DNA of 64,000 nucleotides from Mya arenaria (Eukaryota > Mollusca > Bivalvia > Myida > Myidae), in NCBI RefSeq assembly GCF_026914265.1, contig NC_069132.1:37503152-37567151 (forward strand). The letters are read 5' to 3'. Shown here one piece after another: positions 33,501 through 44,539 of the stretch. The translations under genes and the position numbers were made by a program. The notes under the pieces were generated by a model. It was not told where the DNA came from, did no database searches, and saw only the letters and a list, made by a program, of their open reading frames with translations. Numbering within the stretch: the first letter of the stretch is position 1; every line of letters begins with the position of its first letter.

Positions 33501-33843
33501 TCCATGCATTTTCGCATAAATTGGCTTGTTCCAAGACAAAATATAAAAAGTTGTCAAAACATTCTATCTTTGAGAGTGCAACTTTAAGAATATAGAAAGA
33601 AATCATTATTCGTGATAACCACCACACGCTATGTTTTATTTTATTTATCAAATTCTAAGTAAGTATTCAATTTTGGCTTAATGAATTATGAGACTTAGTT
33701 TATTATTCTAGGAATTGAGCAAAGTAAACTCTAGTTTAAGATATTTTACCCCATTTCTTAAGGATTCCACTGCACGCACGACCCACTGTAAAAAAAGAAA
33801 AAGAAATAATGTAGTACCAATACATATTTATGTTATAAACAAG

Positions 33844-33959
33844 CAGTGATTTTTTAGGGGTGCAATTTACTGCCTTCTAAAGGCTGTTTCCTTAAAGTAA
33901 AAAAAAAATCCCAATTCGGAAGAAACAGGCAGTGAACATGATTAAAAAAGAAATCACTG
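33844..33959. mobile_element. TIR element, CAGTGATTTTTT ends (copy 3 of 3, internally deleted)
   Basis: A 116-bp deletion derivative of the family at 12476 and 15141. CAGTGATTTTTT...ATCACTG ends, with the exact 5-bp duplication ACAAG at 33839-33843 and 33960-33964. This copy sets the duplication length for the family. Confidence 0.88.
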
Positions 33960-34632
33960 ACAAGGAATACATGTTTAACGGCATAATAACAGTGTTTTCA
34001 TACCATGTGATAATCTTTGAAGAACACAATTTTTTAAAGCGTTAACCTTTCCAGCCAGGGTTTGCACCCCACTAAAACCAAAACACTTTTTAATACTATA
34101 ATTGTGGAATTCTTCTGCAATTTCGATATCATAGAGTAAAATAATGATAGAATAACCATTTTCAGATGCATTACCGCAAAAACTGATTATTGGTCCATAA
34201 ACATGCACAAGTCCCTTTATTGTAATATCTCCAAAATAAAGTTTGCAACAAAGTGCCTTTAAGCTTTTTCCATGATTAAGCAAAAAAATACACCTATTAT
34301 TGGCATCATCTTAACAACATGGTAATACAAAATATGGTACCATCAAGATTTTTAGTTAAACATTATGTCTGTGTTATCAACTTCACTTTTTATAGCAAAA
34401 CCAGAACATGACCCATATAGCTCTTAGTTTCCAAAAAGTATCTACTCAAGAACATTTATGCGAAAAAGCGATCGTTCAATACGTGCATTGATAACATGGT
34501 CCCATCTGGTAACAAACTTAACATCAACAATTTGAAAGCTTGGCGCAAGACAGTCCTCACTCCATATAATAATAAAAGAGTTACATGCATATTTGCCATG
34601 CATTCACTAAGTCTATGAATAATGTTGGGTAC

Positions 34633-34743
34633 CTTTGAGCCATCTGGTGGATAGTGGACGTTAGACTCTGTGGCTCTTTTTACGCTCTCCAATTCTCTGA
34701 AGTGCACCCTGGCTATCCCTTTAGACACGCCAGTGTAACTATC
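34633..34743 (-). CDS. Candidate exon of an RRM-type RNA-binding protein
   Basis: The exon lies between a TTTTTCAG acceptor and an AAAG|GTACCC donor on the minus strand, phase 0 at both ends, 37 codons. The protein DSYTGVSKGIARVHFRELES, then VKRATESNVHY and PPDGSK, fits the RNP1/beta3 segment of an RNA recognition motif (SKGxAxVxF). Neighbouring exons are not certain. A minus-strand stretch around 34000-34240 (GPIISF ... GYSIIILLYDIEIAEEF) could be another divergent RRM exon, and short terminal-exon candidates lie near 33756-33791 and 32750-32850. Which RRM protein this is cannot be told from one exon. Confidence 0.5.
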
Positions 34744-35154
34744 CTGAAAAACAGATAATTTCCATATTTACCTTAAGTCTTGAGACACTGGTGTTGCATT
34801 CAACAAATTTATTGCACACAATTTTTTTTACGGAAAATGAAAAAAATAGTTTAAGAGACCTTTCCTACTTTTTACACCAAAATGACAAAATTGCCAAAAC
34901 ATTGCATGTTTTTGTAAATCCAAAGTGCATGAAACAAACTGAAACCATTTTATTTGATGTCACTGACAACTTCCAGAGAACTGAAACATTACAATCAATC
35001 AATGTCTCTATTTCCTCCATGACTGGAGATGCACGTTTTATATGCAAATAAAAAAGGTACTGAGTATATGAATTATATTTAGAACAAATCAAGTAAAACC
35101 ATAGTATTCAGCGCATTTTTAAACATGGAAACCATTTGGCGCTATTTTAAACAG

Positions 35155-35325
35155 GAAATCTCAGCTGAGAATGTTTGTGGGCTGATAAGATCATTGAATT
35201 AATTCTTTAAATCGTGTAAAATGACGTATAATCTGCCAGATACTAGCTCATATTGACAATTCTAGGCTTGTTTGAGGAAATACTGTATTTGCTGATTTTG
35301 AGACCATCTGGTGTCAAGTCCCTCT
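35155..35325 (-). mobile_element. Partial copy of the GGGACTAGACACC TIR element
   Basis: The inverse of this stretch (GGGACTTGACACCAGATG, CAAAATCAGCAAATACAG, TCCTCAAACAAGCC) matches the left third of the element at 59680-60175. Only one end is present. Confidence 0.7.
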
Positions 35326-36500
35326 AATAGTACTGTATTGATAATATTTTACAATGCAATCGCTAAATCTAAGAGCCTCAATGTTTAAACATATATAAAA
35401 ATATATAAAAGACTAAGATATTTTCTGCTTCTACAAGTGTGAAATATTTTACATTTGTTTGTATTTTCATGATTTTTTAGCATTGCATCGTTCTACAAAA
35501 ATTCAATCATATTGAAATTTTAGCCAAGGATATTGACCCTTCTCAAGTCACCTGATTCCTCACCCAGGATACTGGCATACTTTGCTAACCCTTTTTTCAG
35601 ACAAACAAGGGGCATAACTCAACAATTATATTAAGCAAACATTATCAGCAGAGTTACAGATAAGGAGCGTATTTGCATAAATAAGCAATTAAAATCAAAG
35701 CAAATGCGATTGTTTTAAAAATCAATGAGTAACAAAACGCAGAAGAAAAGGCAGAATATGAAATTAATTTAAGAAGGATGAGAAGTGAATTAAAAATGAG
35801 AAATTGGAAACTCATTTCGTCTTATTTGCAGAACTCAATTCAGTCAATTTAATTAACTCTGTTAAATATAGATAATGGCTTCGGCAATTGGTCGATCCTT
35901 TTCCTGGGCTTGATGATTTCTGTTGGTTAAAGAGTAAATATGATGATAAATGATAATAGACAGATGCAGACGGGACCTCACATGTACATATGCAAGCTTT
36001 CCCGTGGAGATGACAAAATGGAGATCGGAAAAAGCTATTTCCAACTCAATCAAACGTATTTACACATTATCTCAACCCACCACCATTGTCAAAGATGGCT
36101 GGTGACATATTGGAAACATTACATGTATTACAGAATCAGAGCTTTGTGATGTTAAAGGGATCACACGGTCAATAACTGATCAGATTCTCAGCAACATTGA
36201 CTATGGCGAGTCGAAAGGCAAGACACATAAATTACAATCACACTAATAAAATACAATTGTACATTGTTGTTATTCAATTAAAATAAAAAAGATGGTGTTA
36301 AAGAAACTTGAAAAACTCATTTATAATGTGAAATACCCATATTTTTAAAAAAAGTGTGGAGTAAATACTCAAATACATTGAAAAACTTATCTGCAATCCT
36401 GGTTATGGGCCTTGCTCCACAGGCTTGCAACATGACTACCAAGTTTCTTTATTTGAATCTATTTTTTTTGTTATGGCCTAACACTCAAAATTGTTTTGCA
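35326..36500. other. Intergenic or intronic spacer
   Basis: AT-rich, no convincing exon. Short frames on both strands lack family motifs. It may contain 5' parts of the minus-strand RRM-like gene that I could not place. Confidence 0.4.
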
Positions 36501-36990
36501 TAACACCACTAATGACACCAAGGCTATGGCAAAACTTGCATCACCGAGGCCATGACAACAAAAAGGCTATGACAACACAAAGGCTATGACAACACAAAGG
36601 CTACATGACAACACAAAGGTTATGACAACACAAAGGCTATGACAACACAAAGGCTATGACAACACAAAGGCCATGACAACACAATTGCTATGACAACACA
36701 AATTTATGACAATGCCTATGCCATCAAGGCTACAACAACACTGACATCAGCAAGGCTATGACAATGCCTACGCTGTCAAGGCTACAACAACACTGACATC
36801 AGTATGATCACCAAGGCTATGACAAAATGAAAGCTATGACAACACTGACATCATCAATGCTATGACAAAAACGAAAGCTATGACAAAACTGACATCACCT
36901 AGGCTATGACAACACTGATATCACCAAGGCTATGACAACAATGGCTATGCCAAAGGCTACGACAACATTGAAGGTTATGACAACTCCAGC
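36500..36990 (+). repeat. Short-period tandem repeat (about 18 bp and variants)
   Basis: Degenerate copies of AAAGGCTATGACAACAC, mixed with longer ACTGACATCANCAAGGCTA units. More than 20 copies. Non-coding. Confidence 0.9.
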
Positions 36991-37764
36991 TAAAACAAGG
37001 CTATTTAACGCCAACAACACCAAGCCTATAAAAATACCTTTACATTTAAACACCTTTTTAACAAACACAAACAACAATAAATTAACATACCCGATGTATA
37101 TTTATATTCTTCACGGACCCAAATTGTTTAAAATACATGAACAGTTCACCTGAAAGTATATAATTTTAACATATTAGCTATGCAATAAATTGTTTTTCAT
37201 TGCCTTAATATGTATTAATCTCTCATCAAAGAAACAGATTTGATCTCAACTCAGTGATGGCTTATCAATAAACATTAAACTTTTCTGAATAAACATAATT
37301 ATACAGTAATTTATATTAACATGTAATTTGTAAATCAAACATTTCCATGTCGATGCAAATGGACATTTTTGGGAAAGGTGTCTTGTAATTTTTTATTGAG
37401 ATAAAATGGACTCCATACAAATACTGAAATTATGGTACATGGAAACTGGATTGTTTTTATTTTTAAAATATTATCAACCTCACTACATTGCGTTTCACCT
37501 AATTACAACATGTAATAATGTGATTATGTTGCTAAAATTATAATCAAATGTCATGTGATTGCCAATTCTCATGCTTCAATCTGAAGGAAATGTTATCAAA
37601 TTGGAAATAAACTCAAAGGTAAAGGGCTTTAGGCTGATTCAGTTAACTGTTTGTTACTATCTTTAAATGTATGTTATTATCTTTAAGTAGAAAAATCATT
37701 TAATTATACTTATATATGCCTCATTTTATTTATTTTTAGTTTAAACTAATTTATTTTACACTGA
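36991..37764. other. Intergenic spacer
   Basis: AT-rich, no gene, repeat or RNA recognised. Confidence 0.5.
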
Positions 37765-37857
37765 TTGTGACAAGTTATTACAACATTATATTAATCACTC
37801 TTGTGGGGACAATCTTTCACGAGAGTGTGGTCTTGTGTTGTGGGGGAAACTGGAGTA

Positions 37858-39222
37858 CAGTACACTCCACGCGGAACTACCACTTCCTGTTGTCCTCGGC
37901 GGATTTTGGTCATCGCGGACACGACATCCAATTGATCATAATCCGCTTTCCTCGGCGTTTTCCCTCGTTCACCCACCGAGGCTGATCAGTGGGCCGTATA
38001 ATTACAATCGCCGCGTTACTCTGAAGTAAAATCACCACGAAACTCGGAGGAAAACCGATAAGAATCTCCCATTGTATCTAATTTTGTTTAATTTATTTGA
38101 TAAATTTTGCTACATGTATCATTGTTTTGTCTCACCACTTTTCAGACTCACGTAAAAATAATTTATTCCGCGTACCTAATTTTCGGACACCCAAAGGACA
38201 TCAATCATAACTTTCACAGTTACCAAGTTTCGCAGATGAAGATTATTGATTTTTATCTTTTATCCTGCCTAGATTACCTAACTGTATACACCACTGTGAC
38301 AAGTTAATTAGTAATTACCCATCCTAAACGATTTATTGCATGTAGAAAGGGCAATCAAAATTAAGGGATTAAGAAAACAAAGACATGACATTTTTGTAAA
38401 ACAATCTGCCAATAAACTTTAAAACTTGTACCACACTTATAGACTGTAAGAAGCATTTATGTACAGTTATACTTATTGAATCATTAATAAAAGTCGACAC
38501 ATTCAATGATATAGGTAACTAATTAATGTGATGAATTAAAGTTGGAAATGCAATACTTGTGTTTAATGGGATTTTAATTAACTTGATGAAGGATTTACAC
38601 TTATAGGCGTAATAAATAAGTTTAGAACCATTGATAACTACGGATAAATTAATAAGTGGTAAAATGCAAATTAAGAAATAATGACCGAAAAATATTCACA
38701 CTTACAAAGTTCTCAACACCTTCATTACTCCAATCTAATTAAGTTCTCAACACCTTTATATAGTAAGAGGAAGATGACAATAACAAATACAAACGCACGC
38801 TATGGTATATCTTTTAATTACATAATGTGAAAAACGCACGCTATGGTATATCTTTTAATTACATAATGTGAAAAACAACAGTTGTTAGACGATGTTGATG
38901 AAAATTGATATGGACATTTTTGATAATTGTTAATAAAAAGAAGCTTACTGTAGTTTGAATTTTTAATTATTTAATACTGTTTTAAAAGAAGCAATGTACT
39001 GTAGTAGCTATGCATACAACGCGGAGTTCCGCGATTAGGTCAATAAATCGATACGATCACCGGCGCTACCAGCAATAAAACCCTTCATAGAAAACGAGTA
39101 ACTCGGTGCAACTCGGCGAAATTTAGCGAGGAAAAAGGTTGCGTACTCGGCGGAAATCCACGATAAATTAAAAAACCCTCCGAGTCACCGAGGAAAGTGG
39201 TAGTTCTGCGTGGAGTGTACTG
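37858..39222. mobile_element. TIR element nested in a SINE, TA duplication
   Basis: The ends CAGTACACTCCACGCGGAAC and the inverse of CAGTACACTCCACGCAGAAC extend with few mismatches to about 30 bp. TA flanks both sides (37856-37857 and 39223-39224). Removing the element and one TA restores GGAGTACCTGG, matching the uninterrupted SINE (GGAGTACCCAGG in copy 13855-14135), so the borders are fixed to the base. It is 1,365 bp, AT-rich inside and has no transposase. Subterminal CTCGG/CCGAG motifs occur at both ends. It is probably Tc1/mariner-type. Confidence 0.9.
38791..38875. repeat. Two-copy perfect 41-bp tandem duplication
   Basis: The unit starting AAACGCACGCTATGGTATAT is present twice without a visible mismatch inside the nested TIR element, so the duplication is recent. 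Confidence 0.9.
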
Positions 39223-39360
39223 TACCTGGAGGAAACCCACTTGTCTGGTTTGGTCACCACAAACCAAACTCACATATGCTCAGGCAGGGAATCAAAACCC
39301 AGGTCGTCTAGGTGAGAAGTGAGTGCGCATACCACTGACATAGCCAGACATTTTATTGGT

Positions 39361-40920
39361 TCATCGGTGCAATAACTTAAGATTTCATAAGCTTTACACA
39401 CATTTATTCTCGACAAGCATCGACAGCATCACAGTACAACTGAATACATTTAGACAATGCAAACCATAAGTAAAATCAACCTATAGTCTATTTCACATAA
39501 CTACAATCGCAGACTGCTGACACTGGATGACTTTGGTATGGGTTTACAGGATAAGTTAAATGTGTAGTAAACAAAAAACAAATGTATATATAAATTAAAG
39601 TTATCGAAGCAAGAACTACACTAGTCCACCTAAATGGCCGTCAATGGGTCTTTTGACGATTTTTAGACAATGGCAGACTCGTGATATACATGAAATGTCA
39701 AAATAATAAAAAAGTATCCCTGATCGTTCATTATTGTAGCTAAGAACTACACTTGACAGTGAGTGACTTTCAAATTCAGGTTTTTTTTTTTAATTTTTAT
39801 AAATGGTTTCTTTGGTACAGGGTATCTAGGGAGCGACATTTTCATGGTTCAATTTAAAATCAAAATCAAAGATCTGTCAAAATTAAACCTTTCATACCTC
39901 TAGCAGCTTGCCATGAAACTCCTGCAACACTGATGCCATGTCTAATATTTTTGACAGACATGATGTTTTTCGATTTCGGTTCCAGATAATCGATTAAACT
40001 TTAACAGTCAAAACGTCCCCGGCCAACGCATTGATCCTAACGTCCGTCCTCTACACAACAATACTTACTGGATAATCTCTAGACAGCAGTCACACCAAAA
40101 ACTATCCAACTATCGACATTTTCTCAACAACACAGTAATATAGTTTAACAACAACACCATTATAAACTTATCCTACTCTCAGATTTACATACTCACTGAC
40201 ATATAAGTCCTATACTGTATGGTATACGTCCGTGACAAATTGAACTAAAAAATAGAACTTTAATTTAAAATACATATTAAACGAGAATCTTAGTTAAAAG
40301 TCGAGTGTATGATCACAAAAATAGATTGGCATAACCATATGTTAGCAAAACAATTGATTGGTAATCTGGAAATAAATTTTGAGTCTATATATCGGTTTTA
40401 AATAAGTTACATACGGGAAAAAGTAAATATTTACAAAAGCCGTTTATATATCCATGCAGACAAAATACGTTGGATAAGAGCATTGTATACAAATGATTAC
40501 ATCAGCTAGTTAACATGCGAACTACAAGTTTTACAATATTTTCGCTGTATTGATGTAAAATGAGTTCATTTTTTGCTACCAGCTTTTGAACAGAAACCAA
40601 ATCACCTATGTTGTCTTTCAGTATTGTATGGTTTTTATATTTATTTGTCGGCCAGTAGTCTTAAGGTTCGGGTTTTTAAAATGTTTAGTTTCTTATTTGT
40701 AAAGAATTGTTACTTATTACTGAATACGACTCTTTTAGTAAATTGCTATAGGCATGCGCATATAGCCACGAATACTGTTTGCAATTAGGCACAAAATCAG
40801 TGTTAACGCTGATTTAAATGACGTGGTCGTCATAATATTTTGCATTGATTGATTGGTCTTTTTGACATGCGCACGGCTTAATTTTAAAGCTAATGCAATT
40901 AAGGAGGATACAACACTATT
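39361..40920. other. Intergenic spacer
   Basis: AT-rich, no gene recognised. Short frames (for example at 40573-40788) lack domain features. Confidence 0.5.
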
Positions 40921-40923
40921 TAG

Positions 40924-43080
40924 TCGGTTAGTGGCCTTAAGCGGAATAAATCGGCATGCCCTATCGACAATCTATTAAACGAGTTTTTTATTGAAACTAT
41001 AGATATATTGGTTGGTCATTTAACCGATTTGTTTAACGTCGTACTAGATAATGGTCACTTTCCGTTGTCCTGGTCATATGGCTATATTGTCCCAATATAT
41101 AAGAAAGGGGATATGAATGACACCAATAATTACAGGTGCATAACTCTTGTCAGTAACCTGGGCAAAATATTTACTAGTATTTTAACCAAACGAGCTGAAA
41201 CTTGGTTCGAAGACAATAATCTGTTATCAGACGCACAATTTGGGTTTAGAAAAGAGTCCAGCACAGAAGATGCAATATTTGTCCTTCATAATCTTATTGA
41301 AGACACACTTTGTTCGAAGATGAGGTTACCTTGTGCGTTTATTGACCTTAAAAAGGCATTCGATTCTGTTTATAGGAATGCTCTTTGGTATAAGCTTTTT
41401 AATATGGGACTGGACGGGAAAATACTTCGGATATTCAGAGCAATGTACTCTGTGGTCAAATCATGTGTAAAACATTGCAATTCCTTCTCTGACTTTTTCG
41501 ACATTTCAATCGGCCTAAAACAGGGCCTAAATAATTCACCGATATTATTTGCGTTGTTCTTAGAAGACCTGGAATTATATTTACAATCCGATATTGGGAG
41601 TGGATTGTCACTATATGATTTATGTATTATGATATTGCTATTTGCTGATGATATGGTCATATTTGGTAACTCTCCAGAGGATCTACAAACTAGTTTAAAC
41701 AAATTATATGAATACTGTCACACTTGGGGTTTACAAGTTAATACTGTCAAAACTAAAGTGGTAGTATTTCGAAAGAGAGGCCCAACAAGACCCAACGAAA
41801 CTTGGTACTATAATAATGAACCTCTGGAGATAGTCGACGATTTTAATTATTTGGGTGTTGTTTTTAACTATACGGGATCATTTGTTTTAAACAACTAGTA
41901 TGTAGTGGGTAAAGCACTAAAGGCGATGAACGTATTAACCAGAAATATAAGTAAATACGATGTCCCACCTAAAATAGCGTTACAACTATATGATTCCTTT
42001 GTCGGGTCTATTCTTAATTATGCATGTCCGATATGGGGGTTTACGAAGTCCAAGGACCTGGAAAGAATACACCTTAAATATTGTAAATTTCTACTTGGTG
42101 TCAAGCAAACAACGTGCACAGCAGCAGTCTATGGCGAATTAGGACGCTATCCATTATATATTACCCGATATTTAAAAATAATTAAGTACTGGTTCAAGGC
42201 ACAAGATTCCAATAATATATTGCTTACATCCCTTTATCGTAAATCCCTTCAGTCGTGTGAACTTGGACGCAAAAACTGGGCATATAATGTTAAAACATTA
42301 CTAGAGGGATATGGATTTTATGATGTCTGGTGCAACCCATGGAATTATAATGTTAAAACATTTGTTTCGCTATTTAAACAGCGCCTTACTGATACTTATT
42401 TACAGAAGTGGCGCGCGGATATTACTAACAGTACAAAACTTAATACTGTATTTTTACACCTCCATGATAAGTTTGAAATCGCCAGTTATTAAGTTACGTG
42501 TGTCAGCCCATTGTTTACGTATTGAAACCGGAAGATATGGGGCAAATAGACTTCAAAGAAACGAGAGAATATGTTTATTGTGTGATGCACAGGACATTGA
42601 AGACGAATTTCATTTTGTTTTAAGTTGTAGTCGTTATAACGATCTAAGGATACAGTACATTAAACGATATTTTAGAATTAGACCAAATATGTATAAGTTT
42701 ATTGAATTACTCAACTGTTCTTGTAAAACAACTATTGTTAATCTTTGTAAATACTTATTATTTGCTAACGATAGACGTAATACAATCATTAATGATATAA
42801 ATGAGTAACCACCTTTATCACCATTTACATTTCCACTATTTAGCTATTATTTTGTGGAATCAATTACTTTATATTACTATAATTTAGCTTATTGATACAT
42901 TGTTAACATTCTCCATTTAACAATATGATATCTACAGTTTATTGTTTACTCTATTATCTAAAAGTACCATCTTATACACGTTGATCACATATTATGACAT
43001 TTGTCTTTTCTTTGTACGAATACTGTAACGAGATGCTTTATGCATAAGTTGAAATAAAATCTGTTCTGTTCTGTTCTGTT
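40924..43080 (+). mobile_element. LINE (non-LTR retrotransposon), 5'-truncated and broken
   Basis: The reading frame starts within the reverse transcriptase (LKRNKSACPIDNLLNEFF) and shows its motifs in order: IVPIYKKGD...NYRCITLVSNLGKIF, the catalytic CAFIDLKKAFDSV, GLKQGLNNSPILFALFLEDL, FADDMVIFG with the catalytic DD, KTKVVVF and YLGVVF. The C-terminal part has RNERICLLC...EDEFHFVLSC, a zinc-knuckle-like CCHC. The frame is interrupted by a TAG at 41896-41898 and by a frameshift between about 42440 and 42490, so it cannot make the full protein. The 5' half with the endonuclease is absent, the usual outcome of incomplete reverse transcription. The 3' end has AATAAA followed by four CTGTT repeats (43061-43080). 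Confidence 0.93.
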
Positions 43081-43366
43081 AAAATTTATTAATTTAATTT
43101 ATTCATGAATAATAAAGCACGATTGCTTTTCTGCGCTCCACATTCTTAGGTAACTTATTAACGAAGAACTACTTATTAAACTACACTAAACCTATACAAA
43201 GATTCTCTTTTGACCTTGCTTTTAGTATTTCTATTTTTTTGAAGCTTAACCAGTTTGGCTTGCTTTAATTTCTGTTATATGATTTCTTGCTTGACGAGTC
43301 TTAGTTCAGAGATAATATTTTCCAGGCTAAAGTTATCACCATATACTATATTGAAGGGATTTGTAG

Positions 43367-43730
43367 TTAAACAGTTTTCAGCAACTCAGTATTCAAATCT
43401 CCTATGCAGGTGACATGTTCAAAAGTTATCAACATTTTGTCAAAATGCATAGATATATAATTTCCAATGTCTGTATATGTTATCGACGGTTTGCGATACA
43501 AGCACAGAATACCCCCATTTACGCCTCTGGACGTTGACAGTTCATAGCACAGACACTCAAGTTGGTCCATTTCCAGGGCCCAGTGGTGCTTGAAGCTAAG
43601 ATCAGCTTGTGTGAAGGTCACCAATCATCCAACAAAGCAGTAGCGACCTCGTCTTTCTACTTTGTATCAGATAATTTGGTTGTTGTTGAAGCTGCCATCC
43701 AAGTTGGTTTCAGCCATTGCAAGCAGATAT
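43367..43730 (-). mobile_element. LINE endonuclease fragment, minus strand
   Basis: The minus strand reads AETNLDGSFNNNQI, then after a stop NGGILCLYRKPS and HVTCIGDLNTELL. This matches the apurinic-type endonuclease of LINEs: an ETWLD-like first motif with its catalytic Glu, a YRPP-like motif and a GDLN motif. It is a separate, broken insertion, since it faces the opposite way to the LINE just upstream and contains an in-frame stop. Confidence 0.65.
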
Positions 43731-44452
43731 GGTAGAAGCTACATGTAGTGTACCATCAAGAATTTCATGGTATTTGTTCAGAAATATTCAGTAAACCTTC
43801 TCTTTCATTTTGGTTTGTCCCTGGTTGTTTGTTTTCATTTCGCCATGCTTTCATTCTGCCATGCTTTTTACTTTAGTTATGCTTTAAAGTGCTTCGAACC
43901 CCTAGCCTGTATTGCATCCATGGTATCTATTCCTAACCAGCTTTTATTATACATATCCTTTTGCCTAAACGTTTCCTTTAAATTATGTCTTATGTGCGTG
44001 CATGTTTACTTCATATTTGTTAGTTGCAATTTTATGAGAGGTTGGTGCTTATCAGGTCATCTTGAATCTGATTCAAACTGATAATAGATATATGTGTTTT
44101 AGTATCCTTTTAAGTAATGCACACTTGTACTACTTTTGCATTCAGTTTTTTTTTACTGAATTAATCTGAAAATCTTTTTAGACTACGGTCAAGATTAGGG
44201 TCAGCACCTCAGTTTTTAAATGTTTAAATTGTATATGACATCTGAATTCATGTTTTAATCATGTGCTAATTCATTATTTCATTTAGGTTAGAATTAAATA
44301 CCTCAATGTGTTTACTTATGCTGTTAAACTCGTTTGTATGTTTTTTTTATGCTTGTTACAATAATTATGTAGTCGGTGAATACTGTAGCTATACATAGGT
44401 AATGTTGCTCTGTTATGTCATACCGACTGAAAATAAAATTTGATTTGATTTG
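43731..44452 (+). mobile_element. Probable LINE 3' UTR with ATTTG-repeat tail
   Basis: This stretch ends in AAAATAAAATTTGATTTGATTTG-type sequence (44431-44452): an AATAAA followed by repeated GATTT pentamers. The arrangement matches the tail of the LINE at 43053-43080 but with another pentamer. The body has no recognisable coding part. Confidence 0.4.
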
Positions 44453-44539
44453 CATCATCGTGAGATAACTATCGATCTCTGACGTTTATGAATTTTGAAG
44501 TGTCAAACCGGTTTAGTCATTATCAATGGCACAGACAAA

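Larger units (their letters stand above)
37765..39360 (-). mobile_element. SINE, minus orientation, split by a 1.37-kb TIR element
   Basis: The two halves (37765-37857 and 39225-39360) together match the inverse of the SINE at 13855-14135. The tail side has GAGAGTGTGGTCTTGTGTTG and ATATTAATCACTCTTGTGG. The head side has ACTTGTCTGGTTTGGTCACC and a B-box-like GGGTTTTGATTCCC on the minus strand near 39285-39302. They are separated by the nested element at 37858-39222. Confidence 0.75.
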
